The position numbers were made by a program, and so were the translations under genes. A DNA stretch of 64,000 nucleotides from Sphingobacterium sp. SGG-5. Lineage in GTDB: Bacteria; Bacteroidota; Bacteroidia; Sphingobacteriales; Sphingobacteriaceae. The notes beneath the pieces are model-generated. The model saw nothing but the letters and a program-made list of their open reading frames with translations, had not been told where the DNA came from and made no database searches. Positions 26,172 through 34,251 of this stretch are shown piece after piece. The stretch is from NCBI RefSeq assembly GCF_011043525.1, contig NZ_JAAKGO010000005.1, forward strand, positions 372,001 to 436,000. The letters run 5' to 3'. The stretch's first letter is position 1, and each line of letters begins with the position of its first letter.

Positions 26172-28273
26172 TGAACCATAAGACAATCGCCTTATTAGGG
26201 AATCCCAATGTGGGTAAAACATCATTATTTAACCGAATTACAAAGTTAAATCAAAAGGTAGGCAACTATCCGGGGATTACTGTAGAAAAGAGGGCAGGAA
26301 CGGTCAAAGCCAATGGAAAGCAATATAAGATCGTTGATCTTCCAGGCACCTATACCTTGTTTCCAAATTCGTTAGATGAAGACGTCGTATTCGATATATT
26401 GAGTAATCCGACACAAAAAGATCACCCTGATCTGGTGGTGGTGGTCTCCGAACCGACAACGTTGAACCGGGGTATCATCCTCTATCAGCAGGTCCGGGAG
26501 CTCGGCTTACCTGCTATATTTGTCATCAACATGATGGATGAAATAGAAACAAAAGGCCTGATCATCAACCATGCGGCATTAGAAAAATATTTACAGACAA
26601 AAGTACTTACGACAAATGCGCGTACGGGGAAAGGTATAGATAACCTATTATCTCACTTAGATAGCAGCCCAGGCCATTATTATGGTGCGCTCACGCTACC
26701 CGAACGCTATCAAGACGCGCTGGCCGAGGCCAAGGCCTTATTTCCGTTGGAAACTGAATACAAAACCTGGCATCTGCTTGCACAGGAGCACCCTTCGGGG
26801 ACGTCTGAACAACATCTCGCTCAACTGGCAGCCATCCGGACCAGACATGGTCTGCATACACAACAGCTTCAAAAAGATGAAGCTATACTCCGGCATGATA
26901 AAGTCGACAGCGACCTGGAGGCCATCATCCAAAAATCGACAAATAAAAAATTAGCCCTTACCGATAGGATCGATAATCTACTTATGCATCCGGTGTTGGG
27001 CTATGTTATTTTCTTTGGCTTATTGTTTCTCATCTTCCAGGCCATTTATTATTGGTCGGGGCCTTTAATGGATGGTGTAGACCAACTTTTTGCCGCTCTT
27101 GGCGATCAGGCAGCTGCCGTTATGCCCGAAGGCCCCTTAAGCGGCCTTATTGTCAATGGAATTATCGCTGGTATTGGAGGTATTGTTATTTTCTTACCAC
27201 AAATCGCCATTCTCTTTTTATTTATTGCTATCATGGAAGAGACCGGTTATATGAGCCGGGTAGTCTTTCTTATGGACCGTTGGCTGAAGCCTTTCGGGTT
27301 GAATGGTAAGTCTGTCATTCCGCTCATGTCGGGGGTTGCCTGTGCGATCCCAGCCATCATGTCCACGCGGAATATCGAAAATGCAAAAGAACGCCTGTTA
27401 ACGATTTTGGTAACGCCTTTTATGACGTGTTCGGCACGGCTCCCTATTTACATCGTCATCATTGGATTGGTGATTCCCGACGACAAAGTTTTAGGTTTCA
27501 GCTTACAAGGTATTACTTTATTTGTCATGTATATCTTAGGTGTGGTGGGTGCGTTAGGCGCAGCGTTGCTTTTAAATGGCTTTATTAAATCGGTACGTAA
27601 ATCCTACCTGATTTTTGAATTGCCGACCTATAAAATGCCCGACTGGAAGAACGTCCTTAATACCGTATGGGAAAAATCCTCCGGCTTTCTCATTGGAGCC
27701 GGTAAGGTGATTTTAGCCATTTCCATCATTTTATGGGTTTTGGGTAATTTTGGCCCGAACGACCGCTTTTCTGACCCAGAAAAATATATCGTGCAGGAAA
27801 ATCCCCATTTCACACCCGAGCAGGTCGATAACGAAATTACAGCTTATAGGACCGAATACTCCTACCTGGGCTACCTGGGTCGAGGTATTGAACCGGTCAT
27901 AAAGCCTTTGGGATATGACTGGAAAGTAGGTATAGGCTTGATCGCTTCTTTCGCTGCACGTGAGGTATTTGTAGGTACAGTTGCCGTGGTATACAGCCTC
28001 GGTGAAGATCTGGATATAGAAGACGATAGTCAAAAACAAACATTGTTTACCCGGATGAAGTCGGAGATCAATAGAAATACCGGAAAACCGACTTATAATT
28101 TTGCTTCCGGAATATCCTTATTACTTTTTTACGCTTTTGCGATGCAGTGTATGGCGACAATAGCTGTAGTTCGAAAAGAAACAGGCTCTTGGAAATGGCC
28201 GCTATTCCAGCTCTTTTTTATGACCGGCGTAGCGTACATTGCGGCATTAATCGCTTATCAGGTTTTGAAATAA
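26171..28273 (+). CDS. feoB: ferrous iron transporter B
   Basis: This 700-residue inner-membrane transporter takes up ferrous iron. The N-terminal G domain has G1 ALLGNPNVGKTSLFN, G3 DLPGTYTLFP and G4 NMMD, followed by a helical GDI-like region, and the membrane part contains the Gate motifs with SGVACAIPAIMSTR and FMTCSARLPIYI. The ATG at 26171 is chosen because it overlaps the feoA stop and begins directly with MNHKTIALLGNPN; an in-frame extension upstream would lie inside feoA. A small Cys-rich gene follows 103 nt downstream. Confidence 0.96.
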   Translation: MNHKTIALLGNPNVGKTSLFNRITKLNQKVGNYPGITVEKRAGTVKANGKQYKIVDLPGTYTLFPNSLDEDVVFDILSNPTQKDHPDLVVVVSEPTTLNRGIILYQQVRELGLPAIFVINMMDEIETKGLIINHAALEKYLQTKVLTTNARTGKGIDNLLSHLDSSPGHYYGALTLPERYQDALAEAKALFPLETEYKTWHLLAQEHPSGTSEQHLAQLAAIRTRHGLHTQQLQKDEAILRHDKVDSDLEAIIQKSTNKKLALTDRIDNLLMHPVLGYVIFFGLLFLIFQAIYYWSGPLMDGVDQLFAALGDQAAAVMPEGPLSGLIVNGIIAGIGGIVIFLPQIAILFLFIAIMEETGYMSRVVFLMDRWLKPFGLNGKSVIPLMSGVACAIPAIMSTRNIENAKERLLTILVTPFMTCSARLPIYIVIIGLVIPDDKVLGFSLQGITLFVMYILGVVGALGAALLLNGFIKSVRKSYLIFELPTYKMPDWKNVLNTVWEKSSGFLIGAGKVILAISIILWVLGNFGPNDRFSDPEKYIVQENPHFTPEQVDNEITAYRTEYSYLGYLGRGIEPVIKPLGYDWKVGIGLIASFAAREVFVGTVAVVYSLGEDLDIEDDSQKQTLFTRMKSEINRNTGKPTYNFASGISLLLFYAFAMQCMATIAVVRKETGSWKWPLFQLFFMTGVAYIAALIAYQVLK

Positions 28274-28282
28274 AGTGATAAG

Positions 28283-28337
28283 GGTTATGAAGGTGATGAT
28301 AGTGACAGAGGTAATGACCATCATAACTTTCATAACC
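28283..28337. repeat. imperfect inverted repeat between feoB and the Cys-rich gene
   Basis: GGTTATGAA at 28283-28291 pairs with TTCATAACC at 28329-28337, with further partial pairing inside (GTGATGAT with ATCATAAC). There is no T run, so it is more likely an RNA processing or attenuation structure than a strong terminator. Confidence 0.45.
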
Positions 28338-28376
28338 TCCTTCACCTACATAATTTTAAAATAAATACATACAGAT

Positions 28377-28529
28377 ATGATTACAGTCCAATATATCATC
28401 ATCGCTTTAATCTTTATCGCTGCAGTCGTGTATATGATTCGGAAATTTATGCCCTCAAAAGGGAATGGGTCCAGCGGATGCCAAAAAGGATGTGGTAGTT
28501 GTTCGGATATTCAAAACAAAGTTAATTGA
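28377..28529 (+). CDS. FeoB-associated Cys-rich membrane peptide
   Basis: This 50-residue peptide has one membrane helix (residues 5-20, QYIIIALIFIAAVVYMI), a basic stretch, and a Cys-rich tail GCQKGCGSCSDIQ. Such peptides are regularly found after feoB in Bacteroidota and Firmicutes and are named FeoB-associated Cys-rich membrane proteins; an accessory or iron-binding role is assumed, not proven. It ends with a 19-nt overlap with the convergent dinB 3' end. Position and composition support it. Confidence 0.85.
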   Translation: MITVQYIIIALIFIAAVVYMIRKFMPSKGNGSSGCQKGCGSCSDIQNKVN

Positions 28530-29581
28530 CGTGCGGTCATTTTTTGCATGTCCTGGTGGTAAAAGTTGGACATGCTCACCCCGAGCAGGCGGATCTTTTT
28601 ATCTTCCAGATCAATCCGATCAAAAAGTTGCTTGGCCTGCTCAAAAATTTCGGTGGACTGATCGACATAATAAGCATGCGTTATCGAACGCGTGAGCTGT
28701 ATAAAGTCCGAAAATCTTATTTTCAATCCGACTGTCCGTCCCTGTACCGACTTGGCACGTAGTCTTTCTCCCAGTTTGACGCACAATATCTGCAATTCTT
28801 TAAGCAACTCTTCTCGGCTGGAAAGATTTGTCTCAAAGGTATCTTCCACACAGATGGACTTAACCATACGGTGCGGTTGTACGGGACGATGATCTTCTCC
28901 GCGCACCATGCGGTAAAAAAAACTACCAGACTTCCCAAAATCCCGAACCAACTCTTGCTCGGTGAGACGTTTTAGATCGCTACCGAAATGAATGCCCCGA
29001 CCTTTCATCTTTTGGGCCGTAACCTTTCCTATTCCGAAAAACTTCTCAATGGGCAGTGTTTCCAAAAAAGGGACGATCTTTGATGGCCCGATAAAGGTTA
29101 GGCCATCAGGTTTTCTATAGTCCGATGCTATTTTTGCAACAAACTTATTCACAGATACACCGGCGGAAGCCGTGAGGTGAAGCTCTTCCCAAATGGCTTT
29201 TTTTATAGCCGTTGCGACATCTATTGCCGAACCTATCCCCTGCTTATCCTCCGTCACATCCAAAAATGCTTCATCCAACGACAAGGGTTCAATCATATCG
29301 GTATAACGATGAAAAATAGCCCGTATCTGTTCGGAAACCTGCTTATAGACGTCAAAACGTGGACGGGTAAATAGCAGATCCGGGCAGAGCTGCAAGGCCT
29401 GTCTGGACGGCATGGCCGAGCGCACACCATATCTTCGTGCCTCATAGCTCGCTGCAGCGACCACACCGCGACCATCGGGGGAACCACCTACCGCCAAAGG
29501 TTTGCCTCTCAGCTCCGGAAAATCCCGTTGATCTACCGACGCATAAAAAGCGTCCATATCGATGTGAACAATTTTACGCAC
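28511..29581 (-). CDS. dinB: DNA polymerase IV, GTG start
   Basis: This 356-residue Y-family polymerase copies past damaged bases. Catalytic carboxylates are in VHIDMDAFYASVDQ and PLSLDEAFLDVT, with YEARRYGVRSAMP between them; a helix-hairpin-helix segment follows (FFGIGKVTAQKMKGRG), then the little finger. The C-terminus ends QLTLF, a sliding-clamp binding motif. The start codon is GTG at 29581, supported by family alignment (MRKIVHIDMDAF) and by a -7 box only 6 bp upstream, which implies a leaderless or nearly leaderless mRNA. Confidence 0.95.
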   Translation of the reverse strand: MRKIVHIDMDAFYASVDQRDFPELRGKPLAVGGSPDGRGVVAAASYEARRYGVRSAMPSRQALQLCPDLLFTRPRFDVYKQVSEQIRAIFHRYTDMIEPLSLDEAFLDVTEDKQGIGSAIDVATAIKKAIWEELHLTASAGVSVNKFVAKIASDYRKPDGLTFIGPSKIVPFLETLPIEKFFGIGKVTAQKMKGRGIHFGSDLKRLTEQELVRDFGKSGSFFYRMVRGEDHRPVQPHRMVKSICVEDTFETNLSSREELLKELQILCVKLGERLRAKSVQGRTVGLKIRFSDFIQLTRSITHAYYVDQSTEIFEQAKQLFDRIDLEDKKIRLLGVSMSNFYHQDMQKMTARQLTLF

Positions 29582-29586
29582 AAATA

Positions 29587-29594
29587 CAAACTTA
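29587..29594 (-). promoter_or_regulatory. -7 promoter element of dinB (extended module)
   Basis: The minus strand reads TAAGTTTG inside ATTTATCTAAGTTTGTA, a sequence shared with the promoters of ybbR, the amino-acid dehydrogenase, the Gfo/Idh gene and, less exactly, cysE. Confidence 0.6.
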
Positions 29595-29683
29595 GATAAA
29601 TGCTATCTTATAAAAAATTCATTTTCCTAAATGTTTCCCAATTTAGCATAGACCTTTGGGCAAGAAATAATTTTATCTTTGCA

Positions 29684-29691
29684 ATACATTA
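29684..29691 (+). promoter_or_regulatory. -7 promoter element of the porin gene
   Basis: TATCTTTG matches TAnnTTTG 22 bp upstream of the ATG at 29713. Confidence 0.5.
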
Positions 29692-29712
29692 CCATTTTTA
29701 ACAAAACGTAAC

Positions 29713-30918
29713 ATGAGCTTGAACATCACATTTGTACTATCACTTCTTATTGCATTATCTGTCATGGGATCAGCATTCGGCCAGGAACGGGACGACCGTG
29801 CTACGATCCTCAATTTCACAGGTATTCAATACAAATCGAAAGATTCGTTGTTTTACACCAACTTTCGGTTTAGAATGCAAAACAGGCTGGGCTACAGCAA
29901 TGTCTTAGATGGTATCGAAAACGATAAGTTTGAAGCCCGGATACGCCGTCTGCGGATGCGTATGGATGGTTATATCTATACACCTAAAATTTCCTATTCT
30001 GTCCAGCTGGCCTTTTCCCGGGGAGATCAGGACTTTGATGACAGCGGTGTTCCCAATATCGTCCGTGACGCGGTATTATTCTACAATTTCTCCGATGACT
30101 TTTATGTTTCATTCGGTCAAAACAAACTTCCGGGAAACCGGCAACGAGTAAACTCGTCCGGATCACTACAATTTGCAGACCGCTCGTTGGTCAACTCTAA
30201 CTTTACCGTAGACCGTGATTTTGGTATTTCTTTCAATCTGAGCAAGAAACTCGGGCACATGCCAGTTAATGCTAAAGCGGCCATATCTACGGGGGAAGGA
30301 CGTCCGGTAAATACCACGGATGACGGGCTGGCCTACACTGGACGCATAGAATTTCTACCTCTGGGTGACTTCACCAATGATAACGACTACTCCGAAGGTG
30401 ATCTGGAACGCGAGAAACGACCTAAGCTTTCTATCGGTGGCGGATACAGTTATAATGACCGAACAATACGTGAAGGTGGACAAACGGGTAAATTTGTCCA
30501 AAATCCGTTCACATTAAAAACTGCCTTTGCCGACGCCATCTTCAAATATCAGGGATTTGCCTATCAAGCCGAATACATGCGTAGAGACGTGGACAACCCA
30601 TTAAACATAACGGATGAGGGCGAAGATTCGGAAGCTACATACGCCTATAAAGGGTGGGGGGTGAACCAACAAACCTCCTATCTATTGAATCACGGTTATG
30701 AGATTGCGGGGAGATACACCTTTATACAACCGCATCAGGATATCAAAGTATACGAATCGCAAATTGAAGTACTGGAACTCGGCTTAACGAAATATCTGAA
30801 GGCACATCGCCTGAAATTCCAGCTAAACGCTAATTACATGGTTAAAGATGGCTATTACAACAATACCCATAGGAAAAATTCATGGGGAGGTACCTTCCAG
30901 GTCGAATTAGGAATATAG
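29713..30918 (+). CDS. phosphate-selective porin O/P-like protein
   Basis: This 401-residue outer-membrane protein has a signal peptide (cleavage after SAFGQ) and the OprO/OprP-type pattern: FRFRMQNRLGY, FEARIRRLRMRMDGYIYTP, AFSRGDQDF and FGQNKLPGNRQRVNSSGSL. Barrel strands run to the end. Relatives admit phosphate or polyphosphate, but specificity in Bacteroidota is not established. lpxB follows 11 nt later and may be cotranscribed. Confidence 0.85.
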   Translation: MSLNITFVLSLLIALSVMGSAFGQERDDRATILNFTGIQYKSKDSLFYTNFRFRMQNRLGYSNVLDGIENDKFEARIRRLRMRMDGYIYTPKISYSVQLAFSRGDQDFDDSGVPNIVRDAVLFYNFSDDFYVSFGQNKLPGNRQRVNSSGSLQFADRSLVNSNFTVDRDFGISFNLSKKLGHMPVNAKAAISTGEGRPVNTTDDGLAYTGRIEFLPLGDFTNDNDYSEGDLEREKRPKLSIGGGYSYNDRTIREGGQTGKFVQNPFTLKTAFADAIFKYQGFAYQAEYMRRDVDNPLNITDEGEDSEATYAYKGWGVNQQTSYLLNHGYEIAGRYTFIQPHQDIKVYESQIEVLELGLTKYLKAHRLKFQLNANYMVKDGYYNNTHRKNSWGGTFQVELGI

Positions 30919-30929
30919 GATATGAAATT

Positions 30930-32048
30930 ATGAAGTATTACTTAATAGCAGGCGAAACATCGGGAGATTTACACGGGGCGAATCTCATCAAAGCATTAAA
31001 GACAGAGGATCCTCAGGCAGAATTTCGGATTATAGGAGGCGACCAAATGGAAGCTGCCACGAGCCAAAAAGCATTAATTCACACCGCCGATATGGCTTTT
31101 ATGGGGTTTGTCGAAGTGGTCAAAAATCTCAGGACAATCTCCAAAAACCTTAAGAAAGCTAAAGAAGATCTTTTTCGATATCAACCGGACACCGTTATCT
31201 TAATCGATTTTCCGGGATTTAATCTGAAAATAGCTTCTTTTGCAAAAAAAAACAACATCAAGGTATGTTACTATATATCACCCAAAATCTGGGCCTGGAA
31301 TCAAGGACGGGTACACAAGATCAAAAAGATCGTGGATCACATGTTCTGTATCCTACCTTTTGAAGTAGACTTTTACAAACGCTTCGATATGGATGTCGAT
31401 TATGTAGGCAATCCTTTGCTGGATGCTATCGATGCCTATACCTTTAATCCAAATTTTCTTGCCGCCAATAACCTAGAAAACAATCCGATTATCGCACTGC
31501 TTCCGGGAAGCCGCAAGATGGAAATCGAGAAGATCCTTCCGGATATGATTGAGATGTATTATGCCTTTCCTAAACATCAATTAGTCATCGCAGGCGCACC
31601 AAACTTTGATGAGGCATACTATAGACAGTTTACGGGCGATCTTGATATTGCTGTTGTCTTTGATCAGACCTATGATCTACTTCATCATGCAGAAGCAGCT
31701 GTTGTTACTTCAGGAACAGCCACATTGGAAACCGCTATATTAAAAGTACCACAAGTGGTTGTCTATAAAGCCAACGCCCTTACCATTCAAATTGCCAGAA
31801 AGCTTATAAAAGTCAAATTTATTTCTCTTGTCAATTTAATCAACGGCTATCTATCCGTTATTGAGCTTATACAGAAAGACTGTAACCCGGAAGCCATCCG
31901 TGATGAACTGGACAGATTGATCAATGACCCAGAACATCGTGCGAGTGTGTTGGAAAACTATACTATTCTCGCTGAAAAATTAGGTTCGCCGGGAGCCTCT
32001 GCTAAGACAGCAAAACTCATTTTGAATTACTTAGCTCCGAAAAATTAA
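30930..32048 (+). CDS. lpxB: lipid-A-disaccharide synthase
   Basis: This 372-residue GT19 glycosyltransferase joins UDP-2,3-diacylglucosamine and lipid X to make the lipid A disaccharide. Visible features are the N-terminal YYLIAGETSGDLHGANLI, VILIDFPGFNLKIA, YYISPKIWAWNQGRVHKI, LLPGSRKMEIEKILP and VTSGTATLETAI. The ATG at 30930 is chosen because it places the family motif at the N-terminus; the longer frame would run back into the porin gene. Confidence 0.96.
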   Translation: MKYYLIAGETSGDLHGANLIKALKTEDPQAEFRIIGGDQMEAATSQKALIHTADMAFMGFVEVVKNLRTISKNLKKAKEDLFRYQPDTVILIDFPGFNLKIASFAKKNNIKVCYYISPKIWAWNQGRVHKIKKIVDHMFCILPFEVDFYKRFDMDVDYVGNPLLDAIDAYTFNPNFLAANNLENNPIIALLPGSRKMEIEKILPDMIEMYYAFPKHQLVIAGAPNFDEAYYRQFTGDLDIAVVFDQTYDLLHHAEAAVVTSGTATLETAILKVPQVVVYKANALTIQIARKLIKVKFISLVNLINGYLSVIELIQKDCNPEAIRDELDRLINDPEHRASVLENYTILAEKLGSPGASAKTAKLILNYLAPKN

Positions 32049-32078
32049 ACCTTCGAAAGGAAAAAGTGTTTAATAGAT

Positions 32079-32717
32079 ATGGAAGCAAAAAGAATCATAG
32101 GAGTTTTCATAGCCTGCCTTTTTTTGGCGGGTACACTTTCGGCACAGACTACAGCACAGCATTTTGATAAGCTGGTACTGAAAAAGAAAGAAAAGAAAGT
32201 TTTTTCTGACCGGGATTCCTCGAGTATGATCCATATCGACACGTTGATTATGAACGATAAATCGTCGTTACAGTTTTTCGGCAAAAAGGATGTCAAGATC
32301 ATAGTCGATTATGCTGAAATCGGAAAACAGGCAGTGATCGTAGGTCAGGGAGGACAAAACAACGGCTCCAACTTTGACATCGAAGCCAATTTCCAAAAAT
32401 TAGGTTCGTTGTATATTATCGCCAGAGGTCGAGATGCGATGAATGGCACAAAAACATTTCCAAATGGAGATGCAGGCAATATTACACTCCGCTATGATCC
32501 TGCCGGAATGACGCCACAGACTTCCGATAAAAAAGCAAAAAATTACCTGTTGGCCGACGTGACTCCAGGGGGACTACATGTCACGCCGACTGCTGAACTT
32601 AGCAACATCTATAGCCGTATCGCTACAGCACCTCAGGGACTGAGAGGTCTACCCCAAGGACAGATCTATTCGGGATCACCAGGAAAAGAAGGTGTAGTCG
32701 TGATAGAAAGTAAGTAA
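32079..32717 (+). CDS. exported protein of unknown function
   Basis: This 212-residue protein has a clear signal peptide (ACLFLAGTLSAQ) and no family I recognise. The middle part is strand-like with Gly/Asn turns (VGQGGQNNGSNFDIEA, GNITLRYDPAGMTPQ), and the C-terminus is rich in Gly and Pro (GLRGLPQGQIYSGSPGKEG), a pattern reminiscent of collagen-like or beta-roll surface proteins. It lies 30 nt after lpxB and ends 15 bp from the convergent mnmA, so it may share the porin-lpxB transcript. Secreted periplasmic or surface location is likely; function unknown. Confidence 0.7.
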   Translation: MEAKRIIGVFIACLFLAGTLSAQTTAQHFDKLVLKKKEKKVFSDRDSSSMIHIDTLIMNDKSSLQFFGKKDVKIIVDYAEIGKQAVIVGQGGQNNGSNFDIEANFQKLGSLYIIARGRDAMNGTKTFPNGDAGNITLRYDPAGMTPQTSDKKAKNYLLADVTPGGLHVTPTAELSNIYSRIATAPQGLRGLPQGQIYSGSPGKEGVVVIESK

Positions 32718-32732
32718 TAAATCCGACAGGAA

Positions 32733-33824
32733 TTATTTCATTAAAAAGCCGCCTCCGATCAAATCGCTGCCTTCATAGAAAACGGCCGACTGACCCGGTG
32801 CAATACCTTTTACGGCATGCGGGAAATCCACTTGCATAATAGAACCTTGCTGTGTCAAGGTGGAAATAGCCCCGGAATCTTTATAGCGGATTTTGGTTAC
32901 TGCTTCCATGGGCTGTTCTAAGGAAGCATACTTGACCAGATTGACATCCCGTACAAAAGCTTGCGTTTTTTCAAGTTCATGCTCTTCCCCCAATACAACG
33001 GAATTGCTTTCGGGAAGAATTTCGATCACAAACATCGGTTTTCCCAGCGCAATCCCTAATCCCTTACGCTGTCCTATTGTGAAGTAAGGATACCCGACAT
33101 GTTGGCCGACAACCGTGCCATCGGAAAGGAGGAAATTACCCGGACCGATTTCGTCATCTAATGTAGGACGCCGATGTCTTAAAAACTCTCTATAATCGTT
33201 ATTCGGCACAAAACAGATCTCATAGCTTTCGGACTTATTCGCAAGCTCCAGCTGCCCCATATCTAAGGCCATTTGCTTGATTTCTGTTTTCCGGAAACTT
33301 CCCAGCGGAAAACGCGTACGGGCTAAATTTTCTTGGGAGACCCCCCATAGCACATAAGACTGGTCTTTGTGTTCGTCTAACCCTTTTGACACTACGTAGC
33401 GGCCATTATCATGCAAACGGATATTGGCATAATGTCCCGTAGCAATAAATTCACAGTCCAGCTTATCCGCACGCTTAATCAGTGCCTCCCATTTGATATG
33501 GGTATTGCATAAAACGCAGGGATTCGGTGTGCGGCCGGCAATATATTCTTCGACAAAATTATCGATAACATAATCACCGAATTCATTTCGGATATCCAAT
33601 ATATAGTGGGGAAAGCCATAATTGACGGCTAATGAACGAGCATCATTTATGCTATCCAGACTACAGCACCCTGTCTCCTTCGAAGAGCCACCCGAGGATG
33701 CGTAATCCCAGGTTTTCATCGTAATACCAATGACTTCATATCCTTCTTCGTGCAGCATAACTGCGGCTACGGAGCTATCCACTCCCCCACTCATCGCAAC
33801 TAATACTCTGCCTTTTTTACTCAT
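32733..33824 (-). CDS. mnmA: tRNA-specific 2-thiouridylase
   Basis: This 363-residue enzyme inserts sulfur at U34 of tRNA-Lys, -Glu and -Gln. The PP-loop AMSGGVDSSVAAVML activates the uridine with ATP. The two catalytic cysteines are visible in NPCVLCNTHIKWE and SYEICFVPNNDY, and the C-terminal beta-barrel ends IGGGFLMK. The length is normal. A -7 box at 33841-33848 lies 16 bp upstream of the ATG. Confidence 0.96.
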   Translation of the reverse strand: MSKKGRVLVAMSGGVDSSVAAVMLHEEGYEVIGITMKTWDYASSGGSSKETGCCSLDSINDARSLAVNYGFPHYILDIRNEFGDYVIDNFVEEYIAGRTPNPCVLCNTHIKWEALIKRADKLDCEFIATGHYANIRLHDNGRYVVSKGLDEHKDQSYVLWGVSQENLARTRFPLGSFRKTEIKQMALDMGQLELANKSESYEICFVPNNDYREFLRHRRPTLDDEIGPGNFLLSDGTVVGQHVGYPYFTIGQRKGLGIALGKPMFVIEILPESNSVVLGEEHELEKTQAFVRDVNLVKYASLEQPMEAVTKIRYKDSGAISTLTQQGSIMQVDFPHAVKGIAPGQSAVFYEGSDLIGGGFLMK

Positions 33825-33840
33825 ACCAAATCACAAAATG

Positions 33841-33848
33841 CAAAGATA
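33841..33848 (-). promoter_or_regulatory. -7 promoter element of mnmA
   Basis: The minus strand reads TATCTTTG (TAnnTTTG), 16 bp upstream of the mnmA start codon. Confidence 0.55.
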
Positions 33849-34017
33849 CCCTAAATTGACGGATTAGCATGTTTATTTCATGTAATTTTATCTCAATCAA
33901 AAATGTCACGACATTCCCTATGACCTTAACGAAAAAATTATTTCCATAGGAATCAACTGATTGCCCATAATCCCAAAAATAGTTGATCTAAAAGTTTCGG
34001 AATTAAAAAAAAGAAAC

Positions 34018-34025
34018 TACATTTG
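34018..34025 (+). promoter_or_regulatory. -7 promoter element of the tRNA-Phe pair
   Basis: TACATTTG matches TAnnTTTG 25 bp upstream of the first tRNA-Phe. No second box lies between the two tRNAs, so they are probably transcribed together. Confidence 0.5.
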
Positions 34026-34050
34026 CAACGCAACAACGACGTTGAAAGCA

Positions 34051-34123
34051 GGTGCCATAGCTCAGTTGGTAGAGCAAAGGACTGAAAATCCTTGTGTCGC
34101 TGGTTCGAATCCAGCTGGCACCA
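34051..34123 (+). tRNA. tRNA-Phe (anticodon GAA), copy 1
   Basis: The 73-nt cloverleaf has acceptor arms GGTGCCA/TGGCACC with discriminator A, D arm GCTC/GAGC, anticodon stem AAGGA/TCCTT with loop CTGAAAA, and T arm GCTGG-TTCGAAT-CCAGC. The 3' CCA is not encoded (the gene is followed by CCT). Confidence 0.97.
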
Positions 34124-34164
34124 CCTCAAAATCTGAAAGTAACAGATTCAAAACAAAAACTTAG

Positions 34165-34237
34165 GGTGCCATAGCTCAGTTGGTAGAGCAAAGGACTGAA
34201 AATCCTTGTGTCGCTGGTTCGAATCCAGCTGGCACCA
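34165..34237 (+). tRNA. tRNA-Phe (anticodon GAA), copy 2
   Basis: This copy is identical to copy 1 over all 73 nt and begins 114 nt after it, with 41 unrelated bases between. It ends 14 bp from the stop codon of the convergent metallo-beta-lactamase-fold gene. Confidence 0.97.
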
Positions 34238-34251
34238 CTTATAGACCACCA

